Shown in pieces: positions 34,088 through 45,489 of a stretch of DNA of 64,000 bases. The notes beneath the pieces are model-generated. The model was given only the letters and a program-made list of their open reading frames with translations. It did not search any database and was not told the DNA's origin. The translations under genes were made by a program, and so were the position numbers. The stretch covers positions 1,674,001 to 1,738,000 of the forward strand of contig JAHBBC010000005.1 of assembly GCA_019915015.1 (NCBI GenBank). The letters are read 5' to 3'. Origin of the DNA: Auriscalpium vulgare. Lineage: Eukaryota; Basidiomycota; Agaricomycetes; Russulales; Auriscalpiaceae. The first letter of the stretch is position 1. The number at the start of each line of letters is the position of its first letter.

Positions 34088-36036
34088 TTATTTCTTCCCT
34101 TTCTTCACCCAGCCGTCAAGAGGTCCTGCATTGCTGGTTGAGCGTGTCCTTTTCCTCTTGTGAGTGCTGGCAATCGTGGTATTCTCGGAAGACTCGATTT
34201 GTTCGAACAGCTCTGCCTTAGCTGTCCCGTCGCGCACGCGAGGGTTGTCGCCGTAAAGCCCGACTTGGTAAGCTTTCTTCATCTGCGCAAGGCAAAAGTC
34301 TCTCCGCTCTGCGAAGTCGAACATTGGAGACGGGTAGTAGACCTCCCCGGCCCCTTGCGTCTTGAGCGGCAGCAAACCCTTGCCCGGCGGCGGAGGCGGG
34401 GCATGCGGCTTGCTCAGATCCGGGAGTACACCTTCTTCCAGGTCTCTGATGAAGCATCCTGCCTTCCTCTGCTCCGCCTCCGGCGCGAGATGCGGGTCGT
34501 AGATCCACTTATCGGCGAACCCGCGCAGCTCGGGCACATACCTGCGCACGAACGCGCCATGCGAGTCCCACTTCTTGCCGAACGCGACAGGCGAGTAGCA
34601 GCGGTAGTACTGCGCGAAGAACGCCGTGCAGCTGAGCCACATCCAGTTGCCGAGGTTGCACGCGGGCTCGTGGTCGAGGAGCAGCTCCTCGAACACCTCC
34701 GCGCCGCGCTCCCAGTCGACGTACGCGCCGCCGCGCGTGAGGAAGCACGCGACCATGTGCCGTCCGAGGTGGTGGATCCAGCCTTCCTGGCGCAGTTGCC
34801 GCATGAGCGCGTCGACGAAGGGGAAGCCCGTCACGCCCCACGCCCAGCGCAGGAACCACGCGTGCGCGCGCGGCGAGTCGATGGTGTATGGCGCCGTGGG
34901 GGAAGGTGGCATCGTCGAGGGAAGGTGCCAAGGGATGTAGCGCACGACGGGATTACCAACGGTGTGCGAGAATGCGGGACCGACGGCATGCTGCGCGGCG
35001 AAGTACATGTCGCGGAAGTAGAGCTGCCCGGGGAGGTTCGTCGGGGGTTGTGACTTCGATCCCTTGTATCCGCTGGTAACACGCTGCACGTCGTGCAAAA
35101 ATCGTCGAACGCTGAGCGAGCCGAAGTGGAGGTGCGGAGAGAGCAGCGTCGTCGCGGCGGGTTCGAATGCAGTCGGCGCGGTTTTTGGCTTTTCAAACGT
35201 CGCGATGAACTTGGAATCCTCTAGCAACTTTGCGAGCTGCGTTAGAGCGACGGTTTCTCCTCCTTGGTGAGGCGTTGTAGCCGTGGATTCAGGTATGCCA
35301 AGCTCTTCGAGGGTTGGCGGTGCAAAGTCGCTGTTTGGACCAGCCAGCGCAGAGTAGCTCTCATCATCATGCTTTTGACGGTGAAGCTTGTTAAGATCTA
35401 TTACTGTCGGCGGAACGGTGTTCAGGAAGGACAACGACAGGTCCCCTGGATCCGGAATGGATGACAGCTCGGGCAGCGGTTTGGGAGGATCTCCTAGTTT
35501 CTTCGACGCCTGGTCCGCCATCAGTAAACAAAGCCAGCAATGAGTGTCAGCCAACTTACTTTCATGAAAGATGTTAAGGACATAGTCGCCTTGCCACCGT
35601 TCTCCTCGATGATTGCCGCAGGGTCCCACAACGTCCGACCCGTACGTGTGATGACTTGCACGTCAGCCTCCTGCGCCAGCTTGACGATCTCAGCATCCCG
35701 CTGCGCGGCGTACGAGTCCGTGTCTTTCTCGAACACCAGGTGCGTGATCGCCCATTCTTTGAACAGCTTGGGTAGCAGTGTCCCAGGCGCCTCGCGCAAA
35801 ACAAGCAAGCGCTGCGCGGGGTTGAGGCGGGTGAGGGATGCAGAGAGGTCGCGCTGACACTGAATCAGAAACTGCCAGCGGTTGGGCCCGACACGGGCCT
35901 CGCGGACATAGTGCGGGTCCCAGCACCAAACGGGGTAGAGACACTCGGGTTCGAGGGCAAGGGCAGCGTGCAGAGCAGGCGAGTCGTGGACGCGAAGGTC
36001 GGTGCGAAACCAATAGAGCACTCGCGGATGGGGCAT
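34088..36036 (-). CDS. (6-4) photolyase / cryptochrome family flavoprotein
   Basis: Two exons (36036-35560, 35509-34088) with a 50-nt intron give 632 residues. N-terminal photolyase domain: VLYWFRTDLRVHDSPALHAA. C-terminal FAD domain: LSPHLHFGSLSVRRF, WGVTGFPFVDALMRQLRQEG, WIHHLGRHMVACFLTRG (the His pair used by (6-4) enzymes), EELLLDHEPACNLGNWMWLS and CYSPVAFGKKWD. The pattern is closer to the (6-4)/animal cryptochrome group than to CPD class I or DASH proteins. The C-terminus is a basic KKRK-type tail (KRKRTRS), likely a nuclear signal. Expected role is light-driven repair of (6-4) photoproducts or blue-light signalling; the two cannot be separated by eye. Confidence 0.9.
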
Positions 36037-36345
36037 GGCGGCGGGGGGAGAGTAAAAGCAGCGGGAGCAGAGAAACGTCAACTGAACGACTTACGTCCGG
36101 ATGATCGGTGCCCAACTGATGTCATGGTTTGGATCGCAATCGCCATTCATCGAAACCGTGAAATCGGCTCGACTTGACGCTGCAAAGGCACTTGGTTAGT
36201 GACATGAGTACGATTGAAGAAACTTCCCACCCACCGAGTCTGAAATGAGGGGCGACGGCTGGCTGACGCTTTCACGCCGACATCCTTCTTTCATGGGCCC
36301 ATGCGCTCTGCGATTTGCGACTACACTCAATCATCGACATACGTG
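36037..36345. other. Intergenic, photolyase promoter side
   Basis: 309 bp between the photolyase start and the stop of the RecQ-like gene, both on the minus strand. No feature I can name. Confidence 0.5.
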
Positions 36346-38662
36346 CTACTCCGGCTCAGACTCGCTCTCTGTCTCGAACTCGCTCTCCGCCTCGGATTCG
36401 CTCTCTGCGTCGGATTCGCTCTCTGCGTCGGATTCGCTCTCTGCGTCGGATTCGCTCTCTGCGTCGGATTCGCTCTCTGCGTCGGATTCGCTCTCTGTCT
36501 CACCGTCCGAATCATCTTCTGAGCTCGATACACCATCACTGTGCTTGCCTCTTCCGTCGCCGTTCTTGACGGCTTTCGCCTTCGCCATCCCGGTCTCCTC
36601 CCAGTATTCTTCTTCCCACTCCGCCGTGTTCAAGAGGATGCTAGCTTCGAACTCCGTGACGACGCAGAGCAGGTCCTTCGCCCACAGTGACCGCCATTCG
36701 TCAGTCTCCTCGAGAACTTGCATAAGAGCATATTCGGTCGTAAGTTTTGACGGGTGAGCTTGAGCGAGAACGTCAATGTCGTAATCAGAGAGCACAACGT
36801 GGGATGGGTAAGATGGCGCCTTGGTCTTCATCACCGCATGCGGACGTTCCTTCGATGGTTCGTGGACAGGTGGAGCTGGAAATTGGATGCTAGACTCGCT
36901 GTGCCTAACGGAGCAGGGTGAGTGTGGCACAGGGTGGAGAGCTACAGTCATGTCAATCAGTATGTTAGCACATGTCGAGCGTTGAAACTCACTGTTCGGT
37001 GTTGGACTGCCTGCGAACCTTGCCAAAAACGTCCGCCGACACTCCTCCGTGGTCACATAGTCCTTGACATCTTGATGTGCGCATCTCTTCCAGGGACGGC
37101 TTCTTTGAAGGTGTTACAGCCCAAGGTTCGTACATCAAGAGCGAGAGACCGCGGACTTCATCTTCTCGAAGGTTGCGGGCGAGACGCTCCACCAGCACCT
37201 CCATCAATTCGCATAAGCCATACTGAATGAGAATCTCGACATCGCGCATCTTCTCGTTGATGTCGTGAATGGTCCCTGCGTAACGATGATTATAGTGTTT
37301 ACCAAGTATGCGCGCCGATGGACTACGCACTTTCGATGTGTCAAGTGCAACCACGAGGATGCGGCAGAATCTAGCCTTGTCATCGGTTACGTCGAGGGTG
37401 GATAACGAGTCGATGGAGGATGTCTTAGAGCTGGCGCAGGTCTCTTCTAGGTATTCTGCAGACACGATCGAGTAATACACTTTGATCAGGCCGAGCTTGT
37501 ACAGTTTGGTGCGCAGGCTGGCCGGTATAAGGTTGTATAAGCTGTAAACTGCAGGCGTAGTGTGGTACACGTTGTCTATGAACACGATCGTCCTCTTCGT
37601 GCAGCGCATGATGTCAAGCAGGCCGTCTGAGCCAGGTCAAAAGTCGTCGCAAGGCGGAATCAGCATCCGAAGGTTGTCAAAATTTTTGAGGCCGCCGGAG
37701 ATCGGGTACGCTGCGAAGACTTGATGTGTCCGGGTGATCGTGGGCCTCCGAGGGTGTTCCTTCGAGGCAAGCACGCCGGGCAACGCAGACATAACGTGGG
37801 GAAGCGTCGTGGCCGTAAGAGCGAGAAGTGGTGTTGTTTTCAACTCGACGCGCAGGTCGGAGATAGAGTTCAGAGCAAGACCCCAGATATCAGAGAGGTG
37901 ACAATCGTCGACAATGAGGCGACAGATGCGGGCGAGGAATGAGAGCTTTGCCGGATGTTCGTCGATTAGCTCGCGACACTGCTCAGGGGATGTCACCACG
38001 ATGTTCCGTTCGCCATTCTTAATGCTCTGATAACGATGTTAGCACTTGGAGGCGCATATAGTGAGCATCTTACCGCCCACTCGGCGAAATCGTAGCGCAT
38101 ATCGCTGTTAAGCGCGACAGCTCGTACACCTCGGAACGTGGACATTTCCTTGACCTACAGCGCCAATTTAGATAGCTGAATAGGCATTCGGAAACAGAGC
38201 CTACAATGACATGTTGAAGGCGCTTAAGAGGGATAGGATAGGATAGGATTTTGTCGGGGTGGAGCAGTGCTGAAGCCGCGAGCTGCATAATCTTCTCCGA
38301 GCTTGTCCGAGTGACACAGACCCCGTCGAGACCGGATTCGAGCTGCACAGCTGGGAGCAGCTGGTCTTCTCGGAGGCACGCCTTGCCGTCGGATGCGTCG
38401 TAGACTGCGCGGAAGATCAGCAGGGCGGTGGAGGCTGCTGTCGGTGAGATCTTGTGCAGGTCATAAACAAAAGTCTCTGAGAAGGGTTGAGGCATAGGAT
38501 AGATATGCAAAGACATGGGAAAAGCGGATAATGGGTGTATGGGATGAGGAGACGGTCCGAGTCGCGGCGCGACGCGTCGGGTAAGTTTGCATCTGTTTGG
38601 CAGATCTCAGCCACCGCGTAGAGTCCAAAACTTTTCTCTTCTAAGACGGACCGGTCGACCAT
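36346..38662 (-). CDS. RecQ-like SF2 helicase homolog with eroded motifs and acidic repeat tail
   Basis: Multi-exon gene; the exact joins of the first exon are unsure. Helicase core in order: a Q-like LREDQLLPAVQLES; the Walker A position reads TRTSSEKI instead of a GxGK(S/T) loop; motif Ia region LKRLQHVIVKEM; ITSPEQ-like VVTSPEQCREL; the DEAH box reads VDDCH; LLALTATT (motif III); TIVFIDNVYHTTPA; and a motif VI region ILIQYGLCELMEVLVERLAR that lacks the Q-x-x-GR-x-GR arginine finger. Several catalytic residues are thus replaced, so ATPase activity is doubtful. The C-terminus is a Ser-Glu-Ser-Asp repeat. Related RecQ-like genes are numerous in mushroom genomes (from memory). The start at 38662 lies 36 bp from the fibrillarin start on the other strand. 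Confidence 0.7.
36385..36500 (-). repeat. 18-bp tandem repeats encoding acidic SESDAE units
   Basis: About six near-perfect 18-bp units encode ESESDA in the last exon of the RecQ-like gene, flanked by diverged copies (ETESES, EAESEF). The minisatellite is in frame and ends just before the stop. Confidence 0.85.
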
Positions 38663-38698
38663 TTCACTCCGCGTCCAACATCACCCAAACACATAAAT
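38663..38698. promoter_or_regulatory. 36-bp gap between divergent start codons
   Basis: Only 36 bp separate the predicted ATGs of the RecQ-like gene and of fibrillarin. Either the 5' UTRs overlap antisense, or the RecQ-like gene really starts further inside. Fibrillarin's strong expression would make interference likely. Confidence 0.45.
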
Positions 38699-39937
38699 AT
38701 GGCTTACGGCGAGTAATTCAATACATGGAGTGAAGCCTGGAGTATTCTGACGCGCAGATGATCTTTTTCTCTGGCTGATAGGTGATAGCGGCGGTCGCGG
38801 CGGCTTCGGCGGCGGCTTCAGAGGTGGACGAGGTGGAGGTGGACGAGGTGGAGGTGACAGAGGTGGACGGGGTGGTGGACGGGGTGGATTCAGAGGAGGT
38901 GACAGAGGTGGCCGCGGTGCGTGACACGACTTTATGCCCATTGGCATCACTGATAGTCTCTGGTCAGGCGGCGGACGCGGCGGAGTTCAGTCTCGTGGCC
39001 GGGGAGGTCGGGGTGCCCCAGGAGGACGCGGTGGGGGACGCGGCGGCAAGCCAGGAGGTGCTAGGGGCGGGGCCAACGTGACCATTGAGCCTCACAAACA
39101 CGCAGGCATCTTCATTGCCAAGGGCAAAGACTCGATGCTGGTCACCAAAAATCTCGTCCCCGGAGAGTCTGTTTACGGCGAGAAGCGCATATCGGTGGAG
39201 GGACCAGACGGGACGAAGACCGAGTACCGCGTGTGGAATCCCTTCCGGAGCAAGCTGGCGGCAGGTGTGCTCGGTGGTATGGCGGACATCTTCATTGCAC
39301 CAGGCAAGAAGGTGCTGTATCTCGGTGCCGCCAGCGGAACGAGTGTCTCCCATGTTGCGGATATCGTAGGCCCTGTGCGTAGCTGGTCCGTGCGTGTCGT
39401 GTCATTTTCCTGACGTGGGCTTGTCTGCAGGAGGGCGTTGTTTATGCCGTTGAGTTCTCGCCGCGGTCAGGACGCGACCTGATCAACATGGCCAAAAAGC
39501 GCACAAATGTCATTCGTACGTTCCAACTACTCTTTACTTGGTCACACCTGACCGGCCCTCCAGCTATTGTCGAGGACGCGCGCCTTCCCCACAAGTACCG
39601 CATGCTCTTGTCAACGGTCGACGTCATCTTCGCGGACGTCGCGCAGCCGGACCAGGCGCGTATCGTTGCGCACAATGCGCACAGTTTCCTCAAAATCGGT
39701 GGACACGTTGTGATATCCATCAAAGCGAACTGCATCGACTCAACGGCACCAGCGGAGGTCGTCTTCAACCAGGAAGTGGCCAAATTGCGGGATGAGATGT
39801 TCAAGCCTCTGGAGCAGATTACTCTCGAGCCCTATGAGCGTGACCATGCTATGGTGACAGGTATGATTGCCGCTTGTTGGGGTTACCCTGTCCTGACGTC
39901 TGCTGCAGCGCGCTACAACCACCATGACACTGTGTAG
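38699..39937 (+). CDS. NOP1: Fibrillarin, box C/D snoRNP 2'-O-methyltransferase
   Basis: Six exons (38699-38712, 38789-38916, 38968-39374, 39431-39515, 39564-39860, 39909-39937), 319 residues. The first exon is only 14 nt (MAYG), followed by a GAR domain of Arg/Gly/Phe repeats that binds RNA and directs nucleolar location. The methyltransferase domain starts [20 protein letters not shown] and contains the SAM site [20 protein letters not shown] and [17 protein letters not shown]. Then come [24 protein letters not shown] and [14 protein letters not shown]. All catalytic elements are present. It methylates pre-rRNA guided by box C/D snoRNAs, in the nucleolus. The terminal exon replaces the usual short tail with RYNHHDTV. 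Confidence 0.96.
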
Positions 39938-40237
39938 AATTTTTTATGCTGGTGGGAGATGGCTGGACTGTGTTCTGCGTGCCTGTGTATATCTACGTAT
40001 ATGTGCTTTGTGTTATTTAGTGCCATTAATCCTTGGTTTAGGATGACCGGCAGTGAAGGAGATTTAGGGAGAATTGCCAATTACGGCAGTGCGGTGTCGA
40101 AGAGATCGTGACCGGACACGTCGACAGCACCGTGCACAAGTACTGGACAGCGCGGCAGACCAACGTTTCCTTGCGGTCCCTTCACCGTAACGGAAACACC
40201 TAGCGCTGCCTTGACAGCCGTCGACATCGCTTGGGGC
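39938..40237. other. Intergenic, fibrillarin to PMT2
   Basis: 300 bp between two co-oriented genes. It holds the 3' end of fibrillarin and the PMT2 promoter; I see nothing else. Confidence 0.55.
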
Positions 40238-43200
40238 ATGAAACCCTCGGAAATTGCCATCACCATCGACTCTCCTCCGTCCAGTCCGCCACGTACCTCG
40301 GACGACTTCGAACAGGTCAACTATCCCTCCCACTCATACAACGACTGGTCATCCCACCGTAGGGAGGAGGAACTGCCTCTTTACTCCATGGAGGACTCCT
40401 CGGCTCGTCGCAGAGTCGCTCGCGGTCCCGGCCACACACCACCAGGCGCGTCCGCACAAAACACGGTCTGGGAGAACGATGACGAGGGGAAGGACGTGTA
40501 TGCAAAGGCTAGCGGGACCCCCAAGTTCGGTGGAGGTGGTCGGGTTGCCAGGAGGCCGCCCCCGCCGCCAACATCACTGGTGCGTTTGCTGCGCACCTTC
40601 CGCGTCCTCGCATCACTGACTACCGTCCAGCGCGAATTCGTCGAGCAGAATACCGAACATTTATGGCCCGCATTCTACACACTCCTTTCGTGCTGGACGC
40701 GCTTTCACAAGATCGGCAAGGCTGGCCTCGTCGTCTGGGACGAGGCGCATTTTGGGAAGTTCGGCTCGCACTACCTCAAGCGCGAGTTCTACTTCGATGT
40801 GCACCCGCCATTAGGCAAGATGCTTGTCGGGCTTGCGGGGCTGCTATCAGGATACGATGGCGGCTTCGAATTCAAAAGCGGGGCAGAGTACCCTCCGGAG
40901 GTCCCTTATGTCGCGATGCGGGTCATTATGGCAACCTTTGGTGTCGCACTGGTGCCTCTGGGGTGGTACACCGCCGTTGAGCTGGGCATGAGCCAACGTG
41001 CTTGCCACCTAGTTGCTCTCATGGTTCTTTGTGGTGAGCACTCTCCAGCACTCGCGTCCACCAATGTCTGACGATACCTGTCACAGACGTCGGCTGGCTG
41101 TGTATATCACGATTCATTCTTTTGGACTCCATGCTGCTCTTCTTCACCGTCCTCACCGTCTTTTGTCTCACGAAATTTCACAATCACCAATTTGAGTATG
41201 TTGACCGGTGCCCAAATCGACGTTGACACTGACCTCGTCATCAGGTCTTTCTCAATCGACTGGTGGCTATGGCTATCACTCACCGGCTTCTCCATCGGAT
41301 GCGTCTCCAGGTACGGTTCTTTTTTTCTCTGCTAACTGACTACTGACAACGGTTTAGCGTCAAACTCGTCGGATTATTCGTAACCGCATTGGTTGGCTTG
41401 TACACCATAGAGGACCTATGGGAGAAGTTTGGCGACGTCCGGATGCCCGTGGTGCGTACACCCCTTCTATATGTGCATCATAGATCCTCACATCATCTTA
41501 GCGAACACAACTTTGGCATTGGGGTTCACGCATAGGCTGTCTAATCGTTCTCCCAATCCTGGTCTACATGGCATCCTTCAAAATCCACTTCCTGATCCTG
41601 AATCACTCGGGTCCAGGAGACGCTCAGATGAGCTCCTTGTTCCAGGCCAACCTCATAGGAAATGACTTCGCAAACAATCCTCTGGGTAAATCTGTCATAC
41701 TCTCTCATGTGAAACAAACTCTTACGACTTCCTACAGAAATTGTGTATGGGTCGCGACTGACACTGAAGAACATGGGCTGGGGAGGCGGCCTGCTCCATT
41801 CCCATGTGCAGACGTATCCCGTTGGCTCCTTTCAACAGCAAGTGACGTGCTATCACTACAAGGACAACAACAATGAGTGGTTTATCACGCCGCGCTGGGA
41901 TGAGCCACCGACCGACATCAACGGTCCCATTCGCTACCTCGCCGGCGGTGACGTCATCCGCCTTGTACATGTTCCTACCGGACGCAACCTCCACTCGCAT
42001 ACCATCCCCGCACCCATCACTAAGCTCAACAACGAGGTGTCCTGCTACGGGAACTCGACGATTGGCGACCATTACGACTACTGGCAGGTCGAGGTCGTGG
42101 ACGATTTGCAGCGTGGCTCGAAGGACAAGGTCGACAAGATCCACTCTCTGACGACCAGATTGCGTTTCAAGCACCAGGCGCTGGGCTGCTATCTCCGCGC
42201 GGCGAATAAGCCGTTGCCTGAGTGGGGTTTCAAGCAGATCGAGGTTAGCTGTGACAAGGAGAACGATCCCAGCGACCCGTACACGTATTGGAATGTGGAA
42301 AGCCATTGGAACGATAGATGTAAGCCGGGCGTTTCTCTTGATCGTCTTAAACATCACTCACGACTAACTCACGGACTCAGTGCCTCGCGGGGAGATGAAG
42401 TTTTATCGCTCGCCATTCCTGCGCGACTTCTGGCATCTCAACGTGGCCATGATGACGTCCAACAACGCGCTCATCCCAGATCCCGACAAGGATGACATCC
42501 TCGCGTCTAAGCCATTTGACTGGCCCTTCCTCCATCTCGGCCTGCGCATGTGCGGCTGGGGCGACCAACAGGCCAAATATTATCTGATGGGTACGCCTAT
42601 AATCTGGTGGGGCAGCACCGTCAGCCTCTTCGTTGCACTGGCGGCCTTCGGCGTGTATGTCTTCCGAATGCAGAGGAGATATGTTGATATGGAACCCCGT
42701 AAGTCCTCGACGGCATTTCCGGGGCAGTTCTTAATTCATCAATTCCCAGGCGAGTGGGACCACTTTCTGTACGTTGGCAAGATTGCGCTCTTCGGATGGA
42801 TACTACATTATCGTAAGCCACCGCGCAATCACATCCATCTAGCATCTGAATGTATGCTCTTCAGTGCCATTCCTGATCATGGACCGCGTGACATATGTTC
42901 ATCACTACGTGCGTTTTTCCTCTCCTCCACTGCAGTCGTCTCCTTACACACCCTGGAACGGCAGCTCCCGACGCTGTACTTCGCGGTCTTGATGGCCGCG
43001 CATCTGCTGGACCATTTCTTCTTCACATCCAAGCGACTGTCGGAGAACACGAAGTCTATCATCTTCGGCTCGACTGCCGTCGCTATCGTCGGGATGTTCT
43101 GGTGGTTCCGGGGTGTCGCGTGGGGTATTGAAGGGCCCATCAACGACCACTGGGGCCTGGGCTGGCGAAAGGTGCATTCGAATCTCTATTCTTACCCCCT

Positions 43201-43243
43201 GCACTGCTGACCGCCTTCTCAGTCCTGGAATATCTACGCGTAG
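40238..43243 (+). CDS. PMT2: Dolichyl-phosphate-mannose protein mannosyltransferase, PMT2 type
   Basis: Eleven exons sum to 2487 nt, 828 residues. The enzyme adds the first mannose from Dol-P-Man to Ser/Thr of proteins entering the secretory pathway, in the ER membrane. Motifs: [20 protein letters not shown] (the catalytic loop-1 Asp-Glu), [54 protein letters not shown], the MIR region ([47 protein letters not shown]), [19 protein letters not shown], and the last helices ([33 protein letters not shown]). The length and MIR sequence match PMT2 rather than PMT1 or PMT4. The start at 40238 begins a disordered cytosolic tail. Confidence 0.93.
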
Positions 43244-43924
43244 ATGCGGACAACCCCGCTGACTGTTACCTCCGTAGCTATTCCTATGTACTGGCTTGGA
43301 CTGATCTCCCTCCCTGGGTAGATAACTTATATCTCAGGTCTCGGCCGCTCTAACATTATTTACACCGTGGCGAACCGTGCAATAGGTACAAACCTTCGGA
43401 AGTCGGTACGTGTAACCCCTATACTTCCATGCAGCTGCGCCGCGACTTCGTGGTTCCTGCTCTTCATCTCATCAAGGGGTGGCCACACACGTCGGCACTT
43501 GCCATGACCTTGCGCTGTTTCGTCGGACAGAACCACTGGGACACCATCTATCCCTACTCGGCACGGGTTCACCCAGCTCCGTTACGCAGATTTGCGCAGA
43601 GCTCGCGTGTAACTGCGCAGCCTGCCGAAGAAACCCAGCATGGAACCAGCATGTCTGCAGCGAAGCTTCGGATGCGGCCGGCCGCGTTCTTGTGACGAGC
43701 GAGCAATGTCTTTCTGGTCCATCTGCTCAAAGTTTGCACATGCCAGTCGTCGATAAGTGATAGAGGGTTCAAGCGACTGTAATAGAGTTCTGCTGCGGGT
43801 GGTCCGATGCGTGGGTGGGTGGGAGGAGAAAGCTATAAAAGCGTGATGTGAGGGCCCGTCTCCAGCAGGTGCCTTCGTCCTTTACTCACATCGTCCTCGC
43901 ACGCCTACCCTCGCCATCACAACT
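43244..43924. other. Intergenic, no supported gene
   Basis: 681 bp after PMT2. Short open frames only. A TATAAAA string at 43834-43840 belongs to the next gene. Confidence 0.55.
43834..43840 (+). promoter_or_regulatory. TATA box of the 69-residue protein gene
   Basis: TATAAAA about 85 bp upstream of the ATG at 43925. Position and sequence are typical for a strongly expressed fungal gene. Confidence 0.5.
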
Positions 43925-44250
43925 ATGTCCGGAAAACGTGAGTCTCCTCACCCCGAGCCTTTGGCCGACCGTCTCACCCCTACCTTTATATGAAGGCGGT
44001 CCCACCAAAACTACGCAGGCCGACGCCTCGCGCATACAGTCAGCCCAGGTAAGGAGATTGGCAGAGCTCTCCTTGGATTCTCGGCGCTCGCTGACTAGAA
44101 TCCCAGGCCAGGAACGGCCAGGACACTGGCAAAGGCGCGTTCTCCGCTCGCGTGCAGAGTGCCGCGGCGAAGAATGCCAATGCAGCTGCTGCCGCCCCGA
44201 AGCCGCCTTCCAAAGCAGCACCAGCCACGCCGACGAGCCCAAAGAAGTGA
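43925..44250 (+). CDS. Small 69-residue protein with SMP-like DASRIQS motif
   Basis: Three exons (43925-43937, 43996-44048, 44107-44250), introns 58 nt each, 69 residues. The sequence runs MSGKR, TTQADASRIQSAQARNGQD, GKGAFSARVQSAAAKNANA and ends in an Ala/Pro/Lys tail. The A-D-A-x-R-I-Q-S and F-x-A-R-x-Q-S-A-A pair resembles the short seed-maturation-protein-like (SMP) repeats found in small fungal proteins of unknown function. It is hydrophilic, without signal peptide or membrane segment. The first exon is just 13 nt. Possible role in stress or desiccation is only an analogy to plant SMP proteins. Confidence 0.7.
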
Positions 44251-45489
44251 AGTGCATGCGCATCGGCAGATGTCCTGATGAGGGTGAATATCAATATCTG
44301 CCTGGGAGTGGTTAGAATCCGACTCTGTATGTCAGGCTTGTCTCCGTAGCAAATTAGTGCTTTCGTCTCGTCGAGCCATCGAGATAGCAGGTTCTAAAGC
44401 AGGCTCCTTCCCACCACCGCTTCGGCGGCACCGCATACCAGCTCGAGAGTGGATGGGCCGGAGGCGACGACGGCTGGCTGCGGCCACCGTGGTCGACTTG
44501 CGCGTGTTGAGCAGTGCGCGGGTGCATGACGGCATGGGGCGGCACATGGGCTGCGAGGACGGTGCGTGCATGGAGCACATGGTCGCACGGCCTGTTGCGG
44601 TACCCGCGAGTGATGATTATGAGTCTATGACTTGGTCTCCCTACGGCAGAGTAGACGAGATATCAAACCATCGCAGCCTGTTGTTCGCAGGCTCAGGATC
44701 TTCTGTCTGACTCACCGATGGCCGCCCGGGGTCCACCGTCCACCATCAGCCAACCCATTGCACACCTCCCCTCCGGGTTCCAAGGCGTTGTAACTTGTAG
44801 TTCTGATCAACAGGCGTGCCAGCAAATTTCGAAGCACGCGCTTCCGAGTCGGCGCTCGCTGTCAACAGCCTGCTTCCCGGGCCCTTCCTGAGAGGATGAC
44901 CGGAAGGTAACGGTCGTGGACGTGCGCAAGTGGCAACCAGGCGACGCACGGGCCGACTCAGCAGTGCCCCATGGAGAGGAGTCAGAGGACAGAAAACTCA
45001 AAACAATTCCTCACCGTCAATGTTTGTACATTTCCCTAACCTCGGCCGCACGCTATCGCTGCGTTACCGAAGTGTGGGACGCATCACGAAGGTCGGTCAC
45101 CGGCACAATCAATACTCTCGCTCAACTCTCGCGGCGGACTCGGACAGTCAGACATGTTCCATCAACTTTTGCCAGGTCCGTCCTTGACGAGATTCCTTTC
45201 GGCCTTTATATATACAAACATAGGCAAAACTTGCTTATCTTCTCCCAGGTATCCACGCCATGGGGAATATTGAGCTGATCGTAAAGAGGTATTAACATCG
45301 GAGTCGCCTAACTACAGCACAAACGAACAGGCTCCGAGCAGTGCCTTCTATGATTCTATCACAGGTCATTACCACAACGTCTCCTTTTCTGCCCATTCAT
45401 TCTAGAAATCCTGATGTCGGCCAGACAGCCTGGGCGTACCGGGCGAATGTATATAAAGGCAGGGGGAGCCGGCAAGCATATGATTCAAA
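44251..45489. other. Intergenic, ICMT copy B upstream region
   Basis: 1.24 kb without a gene I can support. Around 45.15-45.25 kb it holds a block (GACGAGATTC, then a gap, then ATAGGCAAAACTTG) that recurs at 47.7 kb upstream of copy C, which indicates that the duplication included the promoter. Confidence 0.55.
45450..45457 (+). promoter_or_regulatory. TATA box of ICMT copy B
   Basis: TATATAAA ends 32 bp before the ATG at 45490, which would give a very short 5' leader. Copy C has only a weaker TATATG at the equivalent place. Confidence 0.5.

Noticed and set aside
34160..35053. 297-residue plus-strand open frame
   Set aside because: Lies fully opposite the photolyase coding exon and has shadow composition rich in Arg and Ala.
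38221..38260. GGATA repeats (ataggataggatag)
   Set aside because: A short run of a pentamer inside the RecQ-like gene; too short to be a telomere-like or regulatory element.
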